From contig NZ_VKAB01000018.1 of NCBI RefSeq assembly GCF_009769385.1, positions 210,152-274,151 of the forward strand: a stretch of DNA of 64,000 nucleotides. Direction: 5' to 3'. Position numbers and translations under genes: made by a program. Source of the stretch: Saccharothrix deserti (lineage in GTDB: Bacteria; Actinomycetota; Actinomycetes; Mycobacteriales; Pseudonocardiaceae). Shown piece after piece: positions 42,746 through 52,239 of the stretch (positions are counted from its first letter, which is position 1; every line of letters begins with the position of its first letter). The notes under the pieces are model-generated. The model searched no databases and was not told the DNA's origin. It saw nothing but the letters and a program-made list of their open reading frames with translations.

Positions 42746-43908
42746 CCGGGTCGGGTGCGAGACCGGCCGAGCGACCGGGCGCCCAGGACCACGCCCAGGC
42801 ACAGGACCGGGAGGATGGCCAGCGCCCAGCTCTGCGAGCTCGCGTGCGCCAGCAGGCCGATCAGCGGCGGCCCGAGCAGGAAGCCGGCCCAGCCCGCCGT
42901 GGCCACGCCCGCGATCGCCTGCGCGGCGTGGGCGTCGGACTGGGCCGCCGCCGCGCTGAACGCCACCGGGACGATGCACGCCAAGCCGAGGCCGAAGGCG
43001 CCGAAGCCGACGAGAGCCATCCAGAACTCGCCCACCACCAACGCCACCGCCATGCCGACCGCACCGACCGCGGCCAGGCCGCCGACGACCCGGGCCGCGC
43101 CGAAGCGCACCACCCACCGGTCGCCCATCACGCGCCCCAGGAACATCAGCGCGGCGAACACGGCGTACCCCCAGCCCGCGCGCTCCGCCGTCACCCCGAC
43201 GGTTTCCCGCAGGTACAGCGCCGCCCAGTCGCCCACCGCGCCCTCGCACAGCAGGCCCGCGAACATGATCGCGCCCAGCAGCAGCACCCGCTTGTCGCGC
43301 CACGGCAGGCCGAGCTTGTGCTCGTCCACCGCGTGATCGTCACCCAGCATCGCCTTGGTCAACGGGAACGCCAGCAGCAGCACCAGACCGGTCACGACGA
43401 ACATCTGCGTGGTCAGGTCCAGCCCCACCGCGATCGCCACCGCGCCCAGCCCGACACCGACGAACCCGCCGAAGCTCCACCACGCGTGGAAGCTCGACAG
43501 GATCGGCCGGCCGTACCCCGCCTCGACCGCGATGCCCTGCGAGTTCATCGCCACGTCCAGCGCACCCTGGAACCCGCCCCACAGCGCCAGCCCCACGAAC
43601 AAAGCCCACGGCTCCCACGCCAACCCCAATAACGGCGACGCCACCCCGTAGGCGACGAACATCGCCAGCACGACCCGCCTGCTGCCCCACCGCGCCACCC
43701 AGCCGCCGACGAGCAGCATCGCGACCACCGAGCCCACCGGCGCGCCGAGCAGCGTCAACCCCAACGTGCCGTCGTTGAGCTCCAGCCGGTCCTTCACCGC
43801 CGGGACGTGGGGCGTCCACGCGGCGAACACGGCCGCGTGCACGGCGAAGACGATCGCCGTCGCCACCCGCGCGCGGCGGGGTGGTGAGTGCACCGCTGCC
43901 TCAGACAA
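42730..43908 (-). CDS. MFS transporter
   Basis: About 392 residues with twelve hydrophobic segments. Motif A-like loops are GGWVARWGSRRVVLA and LGRVMGDRWVVRFG. The layout resembles the FucP/YbjJ-like group of drug or sugar MFS carriers (AMNSQGIAVEAGYGRPILSS). TTG at 43908 is chosen because GGAGG lies six bases upstream; this overlaps the DeoR stop by eight bases, so MFS and DeoR are co-translated. The sugar or drug carried is unknown; the DeoR partner favours a sugar. Confidence 0.88.
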   Translation of the reverse strand: MSEAAVHSPPRRARVATAIVFAVHAAVFAAWTPHVPAVKDRLELNDGTLGLTLLGAPVGSVVAMLLVGGWVARWGSRRVVLAMFVAYGVASPLLGLAWEPWALFVGLALWGGFQGALDVAMNSQGIAVEAGYGRPILSSFHAWWSFGGFVGVGLGAVAIAVGLDLTTQMFVVTGLVLLLAFPLTKAMLGDDHAVDEHKLGLPWRDKRVLLLGAIMFAGLLCEGAVGDWAALYLRETVGVTAERAGWGYAVFAALMFLGRVMGDRWVVRFGAARVVGGLAAVGAVGMAVALVVGEFWMALVGFGAFGLGLACIVPVAFSAAAAQSDAHAAQAIAGVATAGWAGFLLGPPLIGLLAHASSQSWALAILPVLCLGVVLGARSLGRSRTRPGQGLM

Positions 43909-44656
43909 GCCGAACCTCCACACCGGCCTCCCGCAGCCGGGACACCTCGTCCTCCGGGGCGTCCGAGTCGGTGACCAGGACGTCGATCCACTCCACCGGG
44001 CACACGCGGCCGAACGCGGTGCGCCCGAACTTCGAGCTGTCGATCGCCGCGACGACCCGCGCGGACGCCTCGACGCCCGCCTTCTTCACCGCGCTCTCGG
44101 CGAGGTCGTGCGCCGAGACGCCGTTGCGCGCGCTCAACCCGCAGCTGCTGAGCACCATCGTGTCGAACCTCATCACGGTGAACGCGTGCTCGGTGAGCGG
44201 CCCGACGAACGCCAGCTCACCGGGCCGGATGTCGCCGCCCGGCAGCACGAGCCGCACCTGCTCCGCACCCCGCAGCGCATCGGCCGAGTGCAGGGACAGG
44301 GTCAGCACGGTCATCCGCCGGTCGGTGAGCTTCCGCGCGACCTCCAACGTGGTGCTGCCGCTGTCGAGCACGACCGTCTCGCCGTCGTCCAGCAGTTCGG
44401 CGACCGCGCCGCCGATGCGCCGCTTGGCCTCCAGCCGCTGCCGGGACCGCGCCGCGTACGGCGTCTCCTCCCCCGTCAGCATGCTGACCGCCGCGCCGCG
44501 CACGCGCCGCAGCAGCCCTTCCCGCTCCAACGCGTCGAGATCGCGCCGCACCGTCATCTCCGAGGCGCCCACCAGCTCGGCCAGGGTGCCGACGGCCACC
44601 CGCTCGCCGCCCCGGAGTCGCTGGAGGATCTTCTCGTGTCGCCACGACACATCCAT
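43901..44656 (-). CDS. DeoR-family sugar-phosphate-responsive regulator
   Basis: About 251 residues. N-terminal HTH HEKILQRLRGGERVAVGTLA, ELVGASEMTVRRDLDALER, then a DeoRC sensor domain with VVLDSGSTTLEVARKL (phosphosugar-binding), LPGGDIRPGELAFVG and AAIDSSKFGRTAF. ATG at 44656 is preferred over ATGs at 44665 and 44680, which lie inside an operator-like inverted repeat. It leads the MFS gene and is divergent from the SIS-domain gene, suggesting control of both. Confidence 0.87.
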   Translation of the reverse strand: MDVSWRHEKILQRLRGGERVAVGTLAELVGASEMTVRRDLDALEREGLLRRVRGAAVSMLTGEETPYAARSRQRLEAKRRIGGAVAELLDDGETVVLDSGSTTLEVARKLTDRRMTVLTLSLHSADALRGAEQVRLVLPGGDIRPGELAFVGPLTEHAFTVMRFDTMVLSSCGLSARNGVSAHDLAESAVKKAGVEASARVVAAIDSSKFGRTAFGRVCPVEWIDVLVTDSDAPEDEVSRLREAGVEVRLV

Positions 44657-44659
44657 GGT

Positions 44660-44688
44660 GTTCATTTGAACATCACGCATGTTCGAAC
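44660..44688. promoter_or_regulatory. Operator-like GTTC/GAAC array at the DeoR start
   Basis: GTTCATTTGAAC (44660-44671) is a palindrome, and TTTGAACAT-cacgc-ATGTTCGAA (44665-44687) a second inverted repeat with one mismatch. They give four GAAC half-sites just upstream of the DeoR ATG, a good place for autoregulation. Confidence 0.55.
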
Positions 44689-44740
44689 GTCAACACCCTG
44701 GCGGGTGGTGGGACGATCCGGTAGGACTTTCGAGCACAGG

Positions 44741-44754
44741 TTGGTATAGACCAA
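44741..44754. promoter_or_regulatory. DasR-type operator (dre) before the SIS-domain gene
   Basis: TTGGTATAGACCAA is a near-perfect palindrome that differs from the DasR consensus TGGTCTAGACCA at one central base. It lies 15 bp before the ATG, overlapping the expected promoter or leader. Confidence 0.65.
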
Positions 44755-44768
44755 AGGTGGAGGACCGC

Positions 44769-45509
44769 ATGACGACCGAGACCGTGACCGGCTCCGACTA
44801 CGGCGACGTCGTGCGGACCCACCTCACCAGGGTGGAGCAGCAGAACGCGGCCGCGCTGGACGACGTGGCCGAACTGGTGCTGGCGAGCGTGCGCGCGGAC
44901 GGCATGGTGCTCACGGCGGGCGCGGGCCACTCGCTCGCCGCGGTCGCCGAGACCTTCTACCGCGCGGGCGGCCTGGCCTGCGTCCGCCCCGTCTACCACC
45001 CGGAACTGCTGCCCATGCACGGCGCGGTCAGCAGCACCGCCGCCGAACGCCGCTCCGGCCTGGCCGCCGAGGTGCTGCGCGAAACCCGCCTGGCCGCGCA
45101 CGACGTGCTGTTCGTCTTCTCCACCTCGGGCGTGAACCCGTACCCGGTGGAACTCGCGGTGCTCGCGGCGGACGCCGGCTGCCCCGTGGTCGCGGTGACG
45201 TCGGTCGCGGCGAGCGCCCTCGCACCGCGCCGCGCGGGCACGACGCTCGCCGAGAACGCCACCGTCGTGCTGGACAACATGGTCCCGCCGGGTGACGCCA
45301 CCTACCCGGCCGACAACCCCGTCACCGCCGCCGTGTCCACGCTCGCCACCACGTTCCTGTGGAACCTGCTGATGGTGCGGCTGTTCGACAAGGCCGCCGA
45401 GGCGGGCGTGCCGCTGCCGTTGTGGCGGAGCGCGAACGTCGAGGGCGGCGACAAGGCCAACGCGGACCTGCTGCGCAAGTACCAGACGCGGGTGCCCCAG
45501 CTGGGATGA
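44769..45509 (+). CDS. SIS-domain sugar-phosphate-binding protein
   Basis: About 246 residues, a single SIS domain: VLTAGAGHSLAAVAETFYRA (phosphate loop), VLFVFSTSGVNPYPVELAV, CPVVAVTSVAASAL. Such proteins bind or isomerise phosphosugars; this type with an N-terminal helical cap is seen in amino-sugar loci. GGTGGAGG precedes the ATG. The DasR-like site in front suggests a GlcNAc- or MurNAc-related substrate. Divergent from DeoR. Confidence 0.82.
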   Translation: MTTETVTGSDYGDVVRTHLTRVEQQNAAALDDVAELVLASVRADGMVLTAGAGHSLAAVAETFYRAGGLACVRPVYHPELLPMHGAVSSTAAERRSGLAAEVLRETRLAAHDVLFVFSTSGVNPYPVELAVLAADAGCPVVAVTSVAASALAPRRAGTTLAENATVVLDNMVPPGDATYPADNPVTAAVSTLATTFLWNLLMVRLFDKAAEAGVPLPLWRSANVEGGDKANADLLRKYQTRVPQLG

Positions 45510-45570
45510 ATCGTATTCACGAATTCTCCACACGGTCGGGTTAGCCTCCGACCCGTAAGGGGGGTTCTTC

Positions 45571-47148
45571 GTGAACAAGAGAACGAAGCGCTGGGTGTTG
45601 GCCGGTGGGGGCACCGCCGCGGTCGCGGTGATCGTCGCGGGCGTGATGGTGGTGTGGTCGGGCGGCGAGCCGGAGGCCGAGAGCAAGCCCGACAAGGTCG
45701 TGGCCGGGCCGGGGGTCGTCGCCCAGGAGTTCACCACCGCGCTGATGTCCGGCCAGGCGGGACAGGCGGCGGCGGTCACCGACGCGGCGGACGCGGCGGG
45801 CGCCGCGATCGCCCGGCTGCAGCAGGGCATGCCGGGCACGTCGTACCGCGCACAGCTCGGCCGCACGCCGCAGGTCCCGGACGGCACCACGACGACCACG
45901 ATCGACGCGGACGTCGCCTGGACGCTGCCCGGCGGCGTGCCGTTGAAGTACCAGACCAAGCTCGAGATGCGCCTGGCGGACGACAAGTGGCGGGTGCACT
46001 GGTCGCCGACCGTGCTGCACCCGCAGCTCACCGAGGGCCAGAGCCTGGCCTACACCACGACGTCCGGTGACGGCGCGCTGGTCGACCGCACCGGGCAGCC
46101 GGTGCCGCCGGGTTTCGCGCCGACGGTGATGAACTCGGTGCGGCAGAGCGTCGGCTCGCTGACCGGGGTTCCCGGTTGGCAGGTCGCCATCGTGGACGCG
46201 GCCGGCACGCCGGTGACGGTGCTGCAGGAGCAGAAGGCGCAGACCAGGCAGTCGATGACGGTCACCCTCGACCCGAAGACGCAGGCCGCCGCGCAGACCG
46301 CGGTCGACCAGGTCGGGCAGGCGGCCGTGCTGGTGGCGATCCAGCCGTCCAACGGCGAGATCCTGGCGGTGGCGCAGAACGCGCTCGCCGACGGGCAGGG
46401 GCCGATCTCGCTCACCGGCTACTTCGAGCCTGGTTCGACGTTCAAGGTGGTGACCGCCACGGCGGCGTTGACCGGCGGCCTCGCGACGGCCGACACGCCG
46501 GTGGAATGTCCGGGCGAGGCGACCATCGGCACCCGGCAGATCACCAACGAGGACTCGTTCGAGCTGGGCACCGTGCCGCTGCGCCGGGCGTTCGCGGCGT
46601 CGTGCAACACCAGCTTCAGCCAGTTGGCGGCGACGCTGCCCGCTTCGGCGCTGCCGGACGCCGCCGCCTACTTCGGGCTGGCGTCGGACTTCACCGTCGC
46701 GGGCATCACCACGGTCACCGGCAAGGTCCCGCCCGCCGAGTCGGTGCCGGCCCGGGTGGAGGCGGGCATCGGGCAGGGCAAGGTGCAGACGACGCCGTTC
46801 GGCATGGCTCTGGTGGCGGCGACGGTGGCGAGCGGTCGCACGCCGGTGCCGCAGCTGATCCGGGAGATCCCCACCGAGGGCGATCGGCCGGCGGCGTTGC
46901 CGGGCGGCGTCACGGGGGCGCTGCGGTCGATGATGAGCGACGTCGTCACCGGCGGCACGGCGCGCGAGCTGGCGGCCTACGGCGGGGTGCGGGGCAAGAC
47001 CGGCACCGCCCAGTTCGGTGACGGCACGCGGTCGCACGGGTGGTTCATCGGCTACCAGGGCGACCTGGCGTTCTCCGTGCTGGTGGTGGAGGGCGGCTCG
47101 TCCAAGGTCGCGGTGGCCGCCACCGGCACGTTCCTCAGCGGGATCTAG
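45571..47148 (+). CDS. Monofunctional penicillin-binding protein with NTF2-like (MecA-N) domain
   Basis: A 525-residue transpeptidase anchored by one helix (VLAGGGTAAVAVIVAGVMVV). An NTF2-like MecA_N domain (about 45-150, VAQEFTTALMSGQ, DDKWRVHWSPTVLHP) precedes a dimerisation segment and the transpeptidase: EPGSTFKVV (SxxK), AASCNTSF (SxN) and RGKTGTAQF (KTG). This build is common for actinobacterial PBP-A/PBP2a-like proteins and does not by itself mean beta-lactam resistance. GTG at 45571 follows GGGGGG. It ends seven bases from the convergent ABC gene. Confidence 0.9.
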   Translation: MNKRTKRWVLAGGGTAAVAVIVAGVMVVWSGGEPEAESKPDKVVAGPGVVAQEFTTALMSGQAGQAAAVTDAADAAGAAIARLQQGMPGTSYRAQLGRTPQVPDGTTTTTIDADVAWTLPGGVPLKYQTKLEMRLADDKWRVHWSPTVLHPQLTEGQSLAYTTTSGDGALVDRTGQPVPPGFAPTVMNSVRQSVGSLTGVPGWQVAIVDAAGTPVTVLQEQKAQTRQSMTVTLDPKTQAAAQTAVDQVGQAAVLVAIQPSNGEILAVAQNALADGQGPISLTGYFEPGSTFKVVTATAALTGGLATADTPVECPGEATIGTRQITNEDSFELGTVPLRRAFAASCNTSFSQLAATLPASALPDAAAYFGLASDFTVAGITTVTGKVPPAESVPARVEAGIGQGKVQTTPFGMALVAATVASGRTPVPQLIREIPTEGDRPAALPGGVTGALRSMMSDVVTGGTARELAAYGGVRGKTGTAQFGDGTRSHGWFIGYQGDLAFSVLVVEGGSSKVAVAATGTFLSGI

Positions 47149-47155
47149 CCCGGCT

Positions 47156-49042
47156 TCAGACGGCCGCCGTCTCCAGGCTCGTGTCCGGACTCGCCTCCCG
47201 GCTCTCGGCGGGCGCTTCGTCGAACTGCGTGTGGTACAGCTCGGCGTAGCGCCCCTCGGCGGCCAGCAGTTCGGTGTGCGTGCCGCGTTCCACCACGCGT
47301 CCGTCCTCCACGACCAGGATCTGGTCGGCCGCGCGAACGGTGGACAGCCGGTGCGCGATGACCAACGCGGTCCGGCCGCGCAGCGCCTCGGTCAACGCGA
47401 CCTGCACCGCGGCCTCCGACTCGGAGTCGAGGTGGGCGGTCGCCTCGTCCAGGATCACCACGCGCGGCCGGGCCAGCAGCAGGCGGGCGATGGTGAGCCG
47501 CTGACGTTCACCGCCGGAGAGCCGGTAGCCGCGCTCCCCCACCACCGTGTCGAGGCCGTCGGGCAGCGATTCGACCAGGTGGTCCAGGCGTGCCCGGCGC
47601 AGCGCGTCCCACAGGTCGTCCTCGCTCGCCTCCGGGCGCGGGTAGCTCAGGTTCGCGCGGATCGTGTCGTGGAACAGGTGGCCGTCCTGCGTGACCACGC
47701 CGACGGCGCCGCGCAGCGAGTCGAACGACAGCTCGCGCACGTCGACGTCGGACAGCCGGACCGCGCCGGAATCCACGTCGTACAGTCGCGGGACCAGCGA
47801 GGCGATGGTCGACTTGCCCGCCCCGGACGATCCGACGAGCGCCACCAACTGGCCGGGTTCGGCCCGGAAACTGATCCCGTGCAGCACCTCCTCGCCGCCG
47901 CGCGCGTCCAAGGTGGCCACCGACTCCAGTGAGGCGAGGGACACCTTGTCCGCGGCCGGGTAGGCGAACCGGACGTCGTCGAACTCGACCGACACCGGCC
48001 CGTCCGGCACCGCGCGCGGGCGGTCCGACTCGGCGATCACGGGCTTGAGGTCCAGCACTTCGAAGACCCGTTCGAACGAGACCAGCGCGGTCATCACGTC
48101 GACGCGCGCGTTGGCCAGTGCCGTGAGCGGCGAGTACAGGCGGGTGAGGAGCAGGGCGAGCGACACCACCGTGCCCGCGGCCAGGTGGCCGGTCAGCGCC
48201 AGGTACCCGCCGAGGCCGTAGACGAGGGCTTGGGCGAGTGCCGACACCAGGGTCAGGCCGGTCATGAACCAGCGGGTGGCCATCGCCGTGCGGACGCCGA
48301 TGTCGCGGACGCGCGCGGCCCGTTCGGCGAACTCGGCCGCTTCGGCTTCCGGTCGGCCGAACAGCTTCACGAGCGTCGCGCCCGGTGCGGAGAACCGTTC
48401 GGTCATCTGGGTCGTCATGCCGGCGTTCAGGGTGGACGCCTCGCGCTGGAGGTCCGCCATCCGGCTGCCCATCCGGCGGGCGGGCAGCACGAACACCGGC
48501 AGCAGCACCAGGGCCAGAGCCGTCACCTGCCACGAAAGGGTGAACATCACGCCGAGGGAGAGGCCGAGCTGGATGACGTTGGTGACGACGCCCGACAGCG
48601 TCGAGGTGAACGCCCGCTGCGCGCCGATCACGTCGTTGTTCAGCCGGCTCACCAACGCGCCGGTGCGCGTTCGGGTGAAGAAGGCGACGGGCATGCGCTG
48701 CACGTGCTCGTAGACGGTGCGGCGCAGGTCGTGGATCAGCCCCTCCCCGATCCGCGAAGACTGCCACCTCTCGACCAGCCCGAGCGCCGCGTCCAGCACC
48801 GCGATACCCGCGATCACCACCGCCAGCCACACCACGACGGACACGTCACGCCCGCCGACAATGGCGTCCACCACCCGCCCCGCCAGCACCGGCGTGCTCA
48901 CCGCGAGAACCGCGGACACCACCGTGAGCAGCAGGAATACGACCAACTTGGCCCGATGCGGCCGAGCGAACCCCAACACCCGCCGAAACGTGCCGCGCCG
49001 CACCCCCGTCGGCACGTCCGACGCCTGCATCGCACTGCGCAT
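47156..49042 (-). CDS. ABC exporter (fused transmembrane and ATPase)
   Basis: About 628 residues. Six TM helices (about 30-310) with the exporter loop RTRTGALVSRLNND, then an ATPase with Walker A VGSSGAGKST, Q-loop GVVTQDGHLF, signature RLSGGERQRL, Walker B VVILDEATAHLD and H-loop IAHRLST. It works as a homo- or heterodimer, pumping lipids or drugs. A stretch just before Walker A (LASLESVATLDARGG) is longer than usual. ATG at 49042 is preferred; a TTG 11 codons earlier has no ribosome site either. Confidence 0.92.
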   Translation of the reverse strand: MRSAMQASDVPTGVRRGTFRRVLGFARPHRAKLVVFLLLTVVSAVLAVSTPVLAGRVVDAIVGGRDVSVVVWLAVVIAGIAVLDAALGLVERWQSSRIGEGLIHDLRRTVYEHVQRMPVAFFTRTRTGALVSRLNNDVIGAQRAFTSTLSGVVTNVIQLGLSLGVMFTLSWQVTALALVLLPVFVLPARRMGSRMADLQREASTLNAGMTTQMTERFSAPGATLVKLFGRPEAEAAEFAERAARVRDIGVRTAMATRWFMTGLTLVSALAQALVYGLGGYLALTGHLAAGTVVSLALLLTRLYSPLTALANARVDVMTALVSFERVFEVLDLKPVIAESDRPRAVPDGPVSVEFDDVRFAYPAADKVSLASLESVATLDARGGEEVLHGISFRAEPGQLVALVGSSGAGKSTIASLVPRLYDVDSGAVRLSDVDVRELSFDSLRGAVGVVTQDGHLFHDTIRANLSYPRPEASEDDLWDALRRARLDHLVESLPDGLDTVVGERGYRLSGGERQRLTIARLLLARPRVVILDEATAHLDSESEAAVQVALTEALRGRTALVIAHRLSTVRAADQILVVEDGRVVERGTHTELLAAEGRYAELYHTQFDEAPAESREASPDTSLETAAV

Positions 49043-49197
49043 CAAGGCCCAGGAACCGTCCACGACAGACAGCAACGCCCGCGGGGCGCGTGACGTTCCC
49101 GTTTCGCACGCATGTCACGCACGGTGTTCGGGGAGGTGGGTGGTCCGGGTCCGTACACCTCCCAGGCCGATCTCACCCGGTCGTGTCCGGACGAGGG

Positions 49198-50013
49198 TCA
49201 GCTCTGGGCTGTGATCAGGGCCGTGAGTTCCGCCAGGCGGCGCAGCTGGGCCTCGCGCTCGGCCCGCAACTGCTGCTCCTCGGACGCACCGCCCGCCGCC
49301 GACGCCAGCAGCGCCAGCGTCTCACGCACCGCGCCCGGCATCGGGCGCAACACCTGTGCGACCAGGTCGTCCACCGCCGCGTCCAGACCGTCCGCGGGCA
49401 CGACGGAATTCGCGAGGCCGATTCGCAACGCCTCGTCGGCGTCCACCCGACGTCCGGTCAGGCAGATCTCGGCCGCGCGCGAGTACCCGACCAGGCGCAC
49501 CAGGGGCAACGTGCCGCCCAGGTCGGGCACCAGACCGAGGGAGGTCTCGGCCATGCAGAACTTGACGTCGTCGGCGGCCACGCGGAAGTCGCACGCGAGA
49601 GCGAGCTGGAAGCCCGCGCCGATCGCGTGCCCGCGGACCGCGGCGATCGTCACCCGAGCCGGGTCGCGCAGCCAGCGGAAGCCTTCTTGGAACTCCGCGA
49701 TCAGCGCAGCACCGTCTTCGGGTCCACGCCGCGTGATCTCCGGCAGACCCGGTTCGCCCTCCACCGGGGCGCCAGTGAACATCCTCCGGTCGAGGCCGGC
49801 GGAGAAGGCACGACCGGAACCCCGGACGACCACCACGCGGACGTCCGGGCCCAGCTGTTCGCCGATCGTCCGCAACGCCACCCACATCGACGGCGTCTGC
49901 GCGTTGAGCACATCGGGACGGTCAAGCGTGATCGTCGCGCGTGGTCCGTCGACGACGAGCCGCACGCCTCCGCGTTTCAGCAGGTCGGCGTCGATGGTGG
50001 TCGGTGCCGACAT
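49198..50013 (-). CDS. Enoyl-CoA hydratase/isomerase family protein
   Basis: A 271-residue crotonase-fold enzyme: ITLDRPDVLNAQTPSMW, RGSGRAFSAGLDRRMF (oxyanion loop), VRGHAIGAGFQLALACDFR (second oxyanion Gly), MAETSLGLVPDLGGTLPL. The usual Glu of the second acid is kept in this EtSLG region. The order hydratase, small HTH, ABC-F recurs in other actinobacteria (echA12 neighbourhood in mycobacteria). Fatty-acyl or related CoA ester substrate. Confidence 0.9.
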   Translation of the reverse strand: MSAPTTIDADLLKRGGVRLVVDGPRATITLDRPDVLNAQTPSMWVALRTIGEQLGPDVRVVVVRGSGRAFSAGLDRRMFTGAPVEGEPGLPEITRRGPEDGAALIAEFQEGFRWLRDPARVTIAAVRGHAIGAGFQLALACDFRVAADDVKFCMAETSLGLVPDLGGTLPLVRLVGYSRAAEICLTGRRVDADEALRIGLANSVVPADGLDAAVDDLVAQVLRPMPGAVRETLALLASAAGGASEEQQLRAEREAQLRRLAELTALITAQS

Positions 50014-50079
50014 GCGCGAACCTCCGGGTTTCGTCAGGCGCCGTCTCTCCCCGACGCCGTGTGGTTACCGGAGGGTAGC

Positions 50080-50289
50080 TTACTTCTTCTTCGTGCGGGT
50101 GGCGCCACCGCGACCGCGCAGCTGCACACCGGACTCGCTGAGCACCCGGTGCACGAAGCCATAGGAGCGTCCGGTGGACTCGGCCAGTGCCCGGATGCTC
50201 GCGCCCTTTTCGTACTTCTTCTTCAGGTCAGCGGCCAGCTTGTCCCGCGTGGCGCCGGTGATCCGGGCACCCTTCTTCAGGTCAGCCAC
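50080..50289 (-). CDS. Small HTH-domain protein, conserved next to ABC-F
   Basis: A 69-residue basic protein: DLKKGARITGATRDKLAADL, KKKYEKGASIRALAESTG, RSYGFVHRVLSESGVQLRG, ending in TRTKKK. The middle is a resolvase-like HTH. GTG at 50289 has GGAAGG upstream; upstream frame extension is spurious. The same small gene sits beside an ABC-F protein in many actinobacteria. DNA or RNA binding is likely; the target is unknown. Confidence 0.85.
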   Translation of the reverse strand: MADLKKGARITGATRDKLAADLKKKYEKGASIRALAESTGRSYGFVHRVLSESGVQLRGRGGATRTKKK

Positions 50290-50466
50290 CTTGTCCCGCC
50301 TTCCGTAGACAGCAGGTCGGGCCGTGAAAAGCCCCTGTCGACGCAATGATCGAACACGAAGACCAAGAACGCCAGGTGATCAAGCGAAATGATCTGCGAG
50401 CGGTCGTTAGATCACTGAGAGTCGATCAGTGCTCACGTTGGGGGACGAGCGGCGAAAACCGTTGGC

Positions 50467-52095
50467 TCAGGCCAACTGCACGAGTTCCAGGTACTCCTGC
50501 GACCAGTGGTCCTCGGTCCCGTCGGGCAGCAGGATCACCCGCTCGGGCTCAAGCGCCTCGACCGCGCCCGGGTCGTGCGTGACGAGGACGACCGCGCCCT
50601 CGTAGCGGCGCAGCGCGTCGAGCACCTGCTCGCGGCTGGCCGGGTCGAGGTTGTTGGTCGGCTCGTCCAGCAGCAGCACGTTCGCCGCACTCGACACCAG
50701 CCCGGCCAGCGCCAACCGGGTCTTCTCGCCACCCGACAGCGTGCCCGCGGGCTGTTCCAGCTGCTCACCGCTGAACAGGAACGTGCCGAGCAGCGAACGC
50801 AACTGCTGCTCCCCCACGTCCGGCGCGGCGTGGCGGATGTTCTGCCACACCGTGGCCTCGTGGTCCAACGTCTCGTGCTCCTGGGCGAAGTACCCGAGCT
50901 TGAGGCCGTGACCGGCGATCACCTCGCCGCTGTCCGGGCGCTCCATCGAGCCGATCAGCCGCAGCAGCGTGGTCTTGCCCGCGCCGTTCAGCCCGAGGAT
51001 GACCACCCGCGAACCGCGGTCGATGGCCAGGTCGACACCGGTGAAGACCTCCAGCGAGCCGTACGACTTGCTCAGCCCCTCGGCGGTCAACGGCGTCTTG
51101 CCGCACGGGGCGGGCTGCGGGAAGCGGATCTTGGCGACCTTGTCCGCCTGGCGGGTGTCCTCCAGGCCGGACAGCAGCTTCTCGGCGCGGCGGGCCATGT
51201 TCTGCGCGGCAACGGCCTTGGTCGCCTTCGCGCGCATCTTGTCCGCCTGCGCCATGAGCGCGCCGGCCTTCTTCTCCGCGTTGGCGCGCTCACGACGGCG
51301 GCGCTTCTCGTCGGCGGCACGCGCCTCGAGGTACTTCTTCCAGCCCATGTTGTAGATGTCGACCTCGCCGCGCGTCGCGTCGAGGAACCACACCTTGTTG
51401 ACCACGTCGTCGAGCAGTTCGACGTCGTGGCTGATCACGACCAGGCCGCCCTCGTGGGACTTGAGGAACCCGCGCAGCCACGCGATCGAGTCCGCGTCGA
51501 GGTGGTTGGTCGGCTCGTCGATCAGCAGGATCGTGCTGGACTTCGTGCCGACACCACCCTCGGAGGCGGCGAACAGGATGCGGGCCAGCTCGACGCGCCG
51601 GCGTTGACCACCGGACAGGGTGCGCAGCGGCTGGGCCAGCACGCGGTCGGCCAGGCCCAGGTTGGCGCAGATGCGGGCGGCTTCGCTCTCGGCCGCGTAC
51701 CCGCCGAGGGCCGAGAACCGCTCTTCGAGCCGGCCGTACTTGCGCACGGCCTCCTGCAACTCGGCGTCGTCCACCAGCTCGGCCATCGCGGACTGCATCT
51801 TCTCCATGTCGCGGAGCAGCTGGTCCAGGCCTCGGGCGGACAGCACGCGGTCCTTGGCGATGACCGACAGGTCGCCTTCGCGCGGGTCCTGCGGCAGGTA
51901 GCCCAACTCGCCGGTGCGACGCACCTCGCCCGCGTACGGCTGGCCCTCGCCCGCGAGGACGCGCAGGGAGGTCGTCTTGCCGGCGCCGTTGCGGCCGACG
52001 AGGCCGATGCGGTCGCCGGGCTGGACGCGAAGGGTGGCGTCGGACAGCAGGATGCGCGAGCCCGCGCGCAACTCGAGATCGGTTGCGGTGATCAA
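50467..52095 (-). CDS. ABC-F ribosome-associated ATPase
   Basis: A 542-residue protein with two ABC domains and no membrane part. First: VGRNGAGKTTSLRVL, LSGGQRRRVELARIL, TILLIDEPTNHLD; linker KRRRRERANAEKKAGALMA (the P-site tRNA interaction motif); second: ILGLNGAGKTTLLRL, LSGGEKTRLALAGL, VLLLDEPTNNLD. ABC-F proteins free stalled or drug-blocked ribosomes. TTG at 52095 follows GGAG by six bases. Whether it gives antibiotic resistance cannot be told. Confidence 0.93.
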   Translation of the reverse strand: MITATDLELRAGSRILLSDATLRVQPGDRIGLVGRNGAGKTTSLRVLAGEGQPYAGEVRRTGELGYLPQDPREGDLSVIAKDRVLSARGLDQLLRDMEKMQSAMAELVDDAELQEAVRKYGRLEERFSALGGYAAESEAARICANLGLADRVLAQPLRTLSGGQRRRVELARILFAASEGGVGTKSSTILLIDEPTNHLDADSIAWLRGFLKSHEGGLVVISHDVELLDDVVNKVWFLDATRGEVDIYNMGWKKYLEARAADEKRRRRERANAEKKAGALMAQADKMRAKATKAVAAQNMARRAEKLLSGLEDTRQADKVAKIRFPQPAPCGKTPLTAEGLSKSYGSLEVFTGVDLAIDRGSRVVILGLNGAGKTTLLRLIGSMERPDSGEVIAGHGLKLGYFAQEHETLDHEATVWQNIRHAAPDVGEQQLRSLLGTFLFSGEQLEQPAGTLSGGEKTRLALAGLVSSAANVLLLDEPTNNLDPASREQVLDALRRYEGAVVLVTHDPGAVEALEPERVILLPDGTEDHWSQEYLELVQLA

Positions 52096-52239
52096 GTTCT
52101 ACTCCGGTGTGTGGTCATGCGAGGTCAACGGCGCAGCAGCTGGCGCGGGACCTACTCGATCAAGATGACCACGAACCCAGTCTACGGGGTGGACGCCACT
52201 TGATTATCACGGTGTGTCCACCGGCATAGATTGCGCGCT

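Noticed and set aside
39902..43303. 1133-codon antisense open frame opposite the second class A PBP
   Set aside because: Same composition artefact; the plus-strand PBP has full catalytic motifs.
45571..47148. Call as a mecA-type beta-lactam resistance gene
   Set aside because: NTF2-like MecA_N plus transpeptidase is the normal build of many actinobacterial PBPs; nothing in sequence shows resistance.
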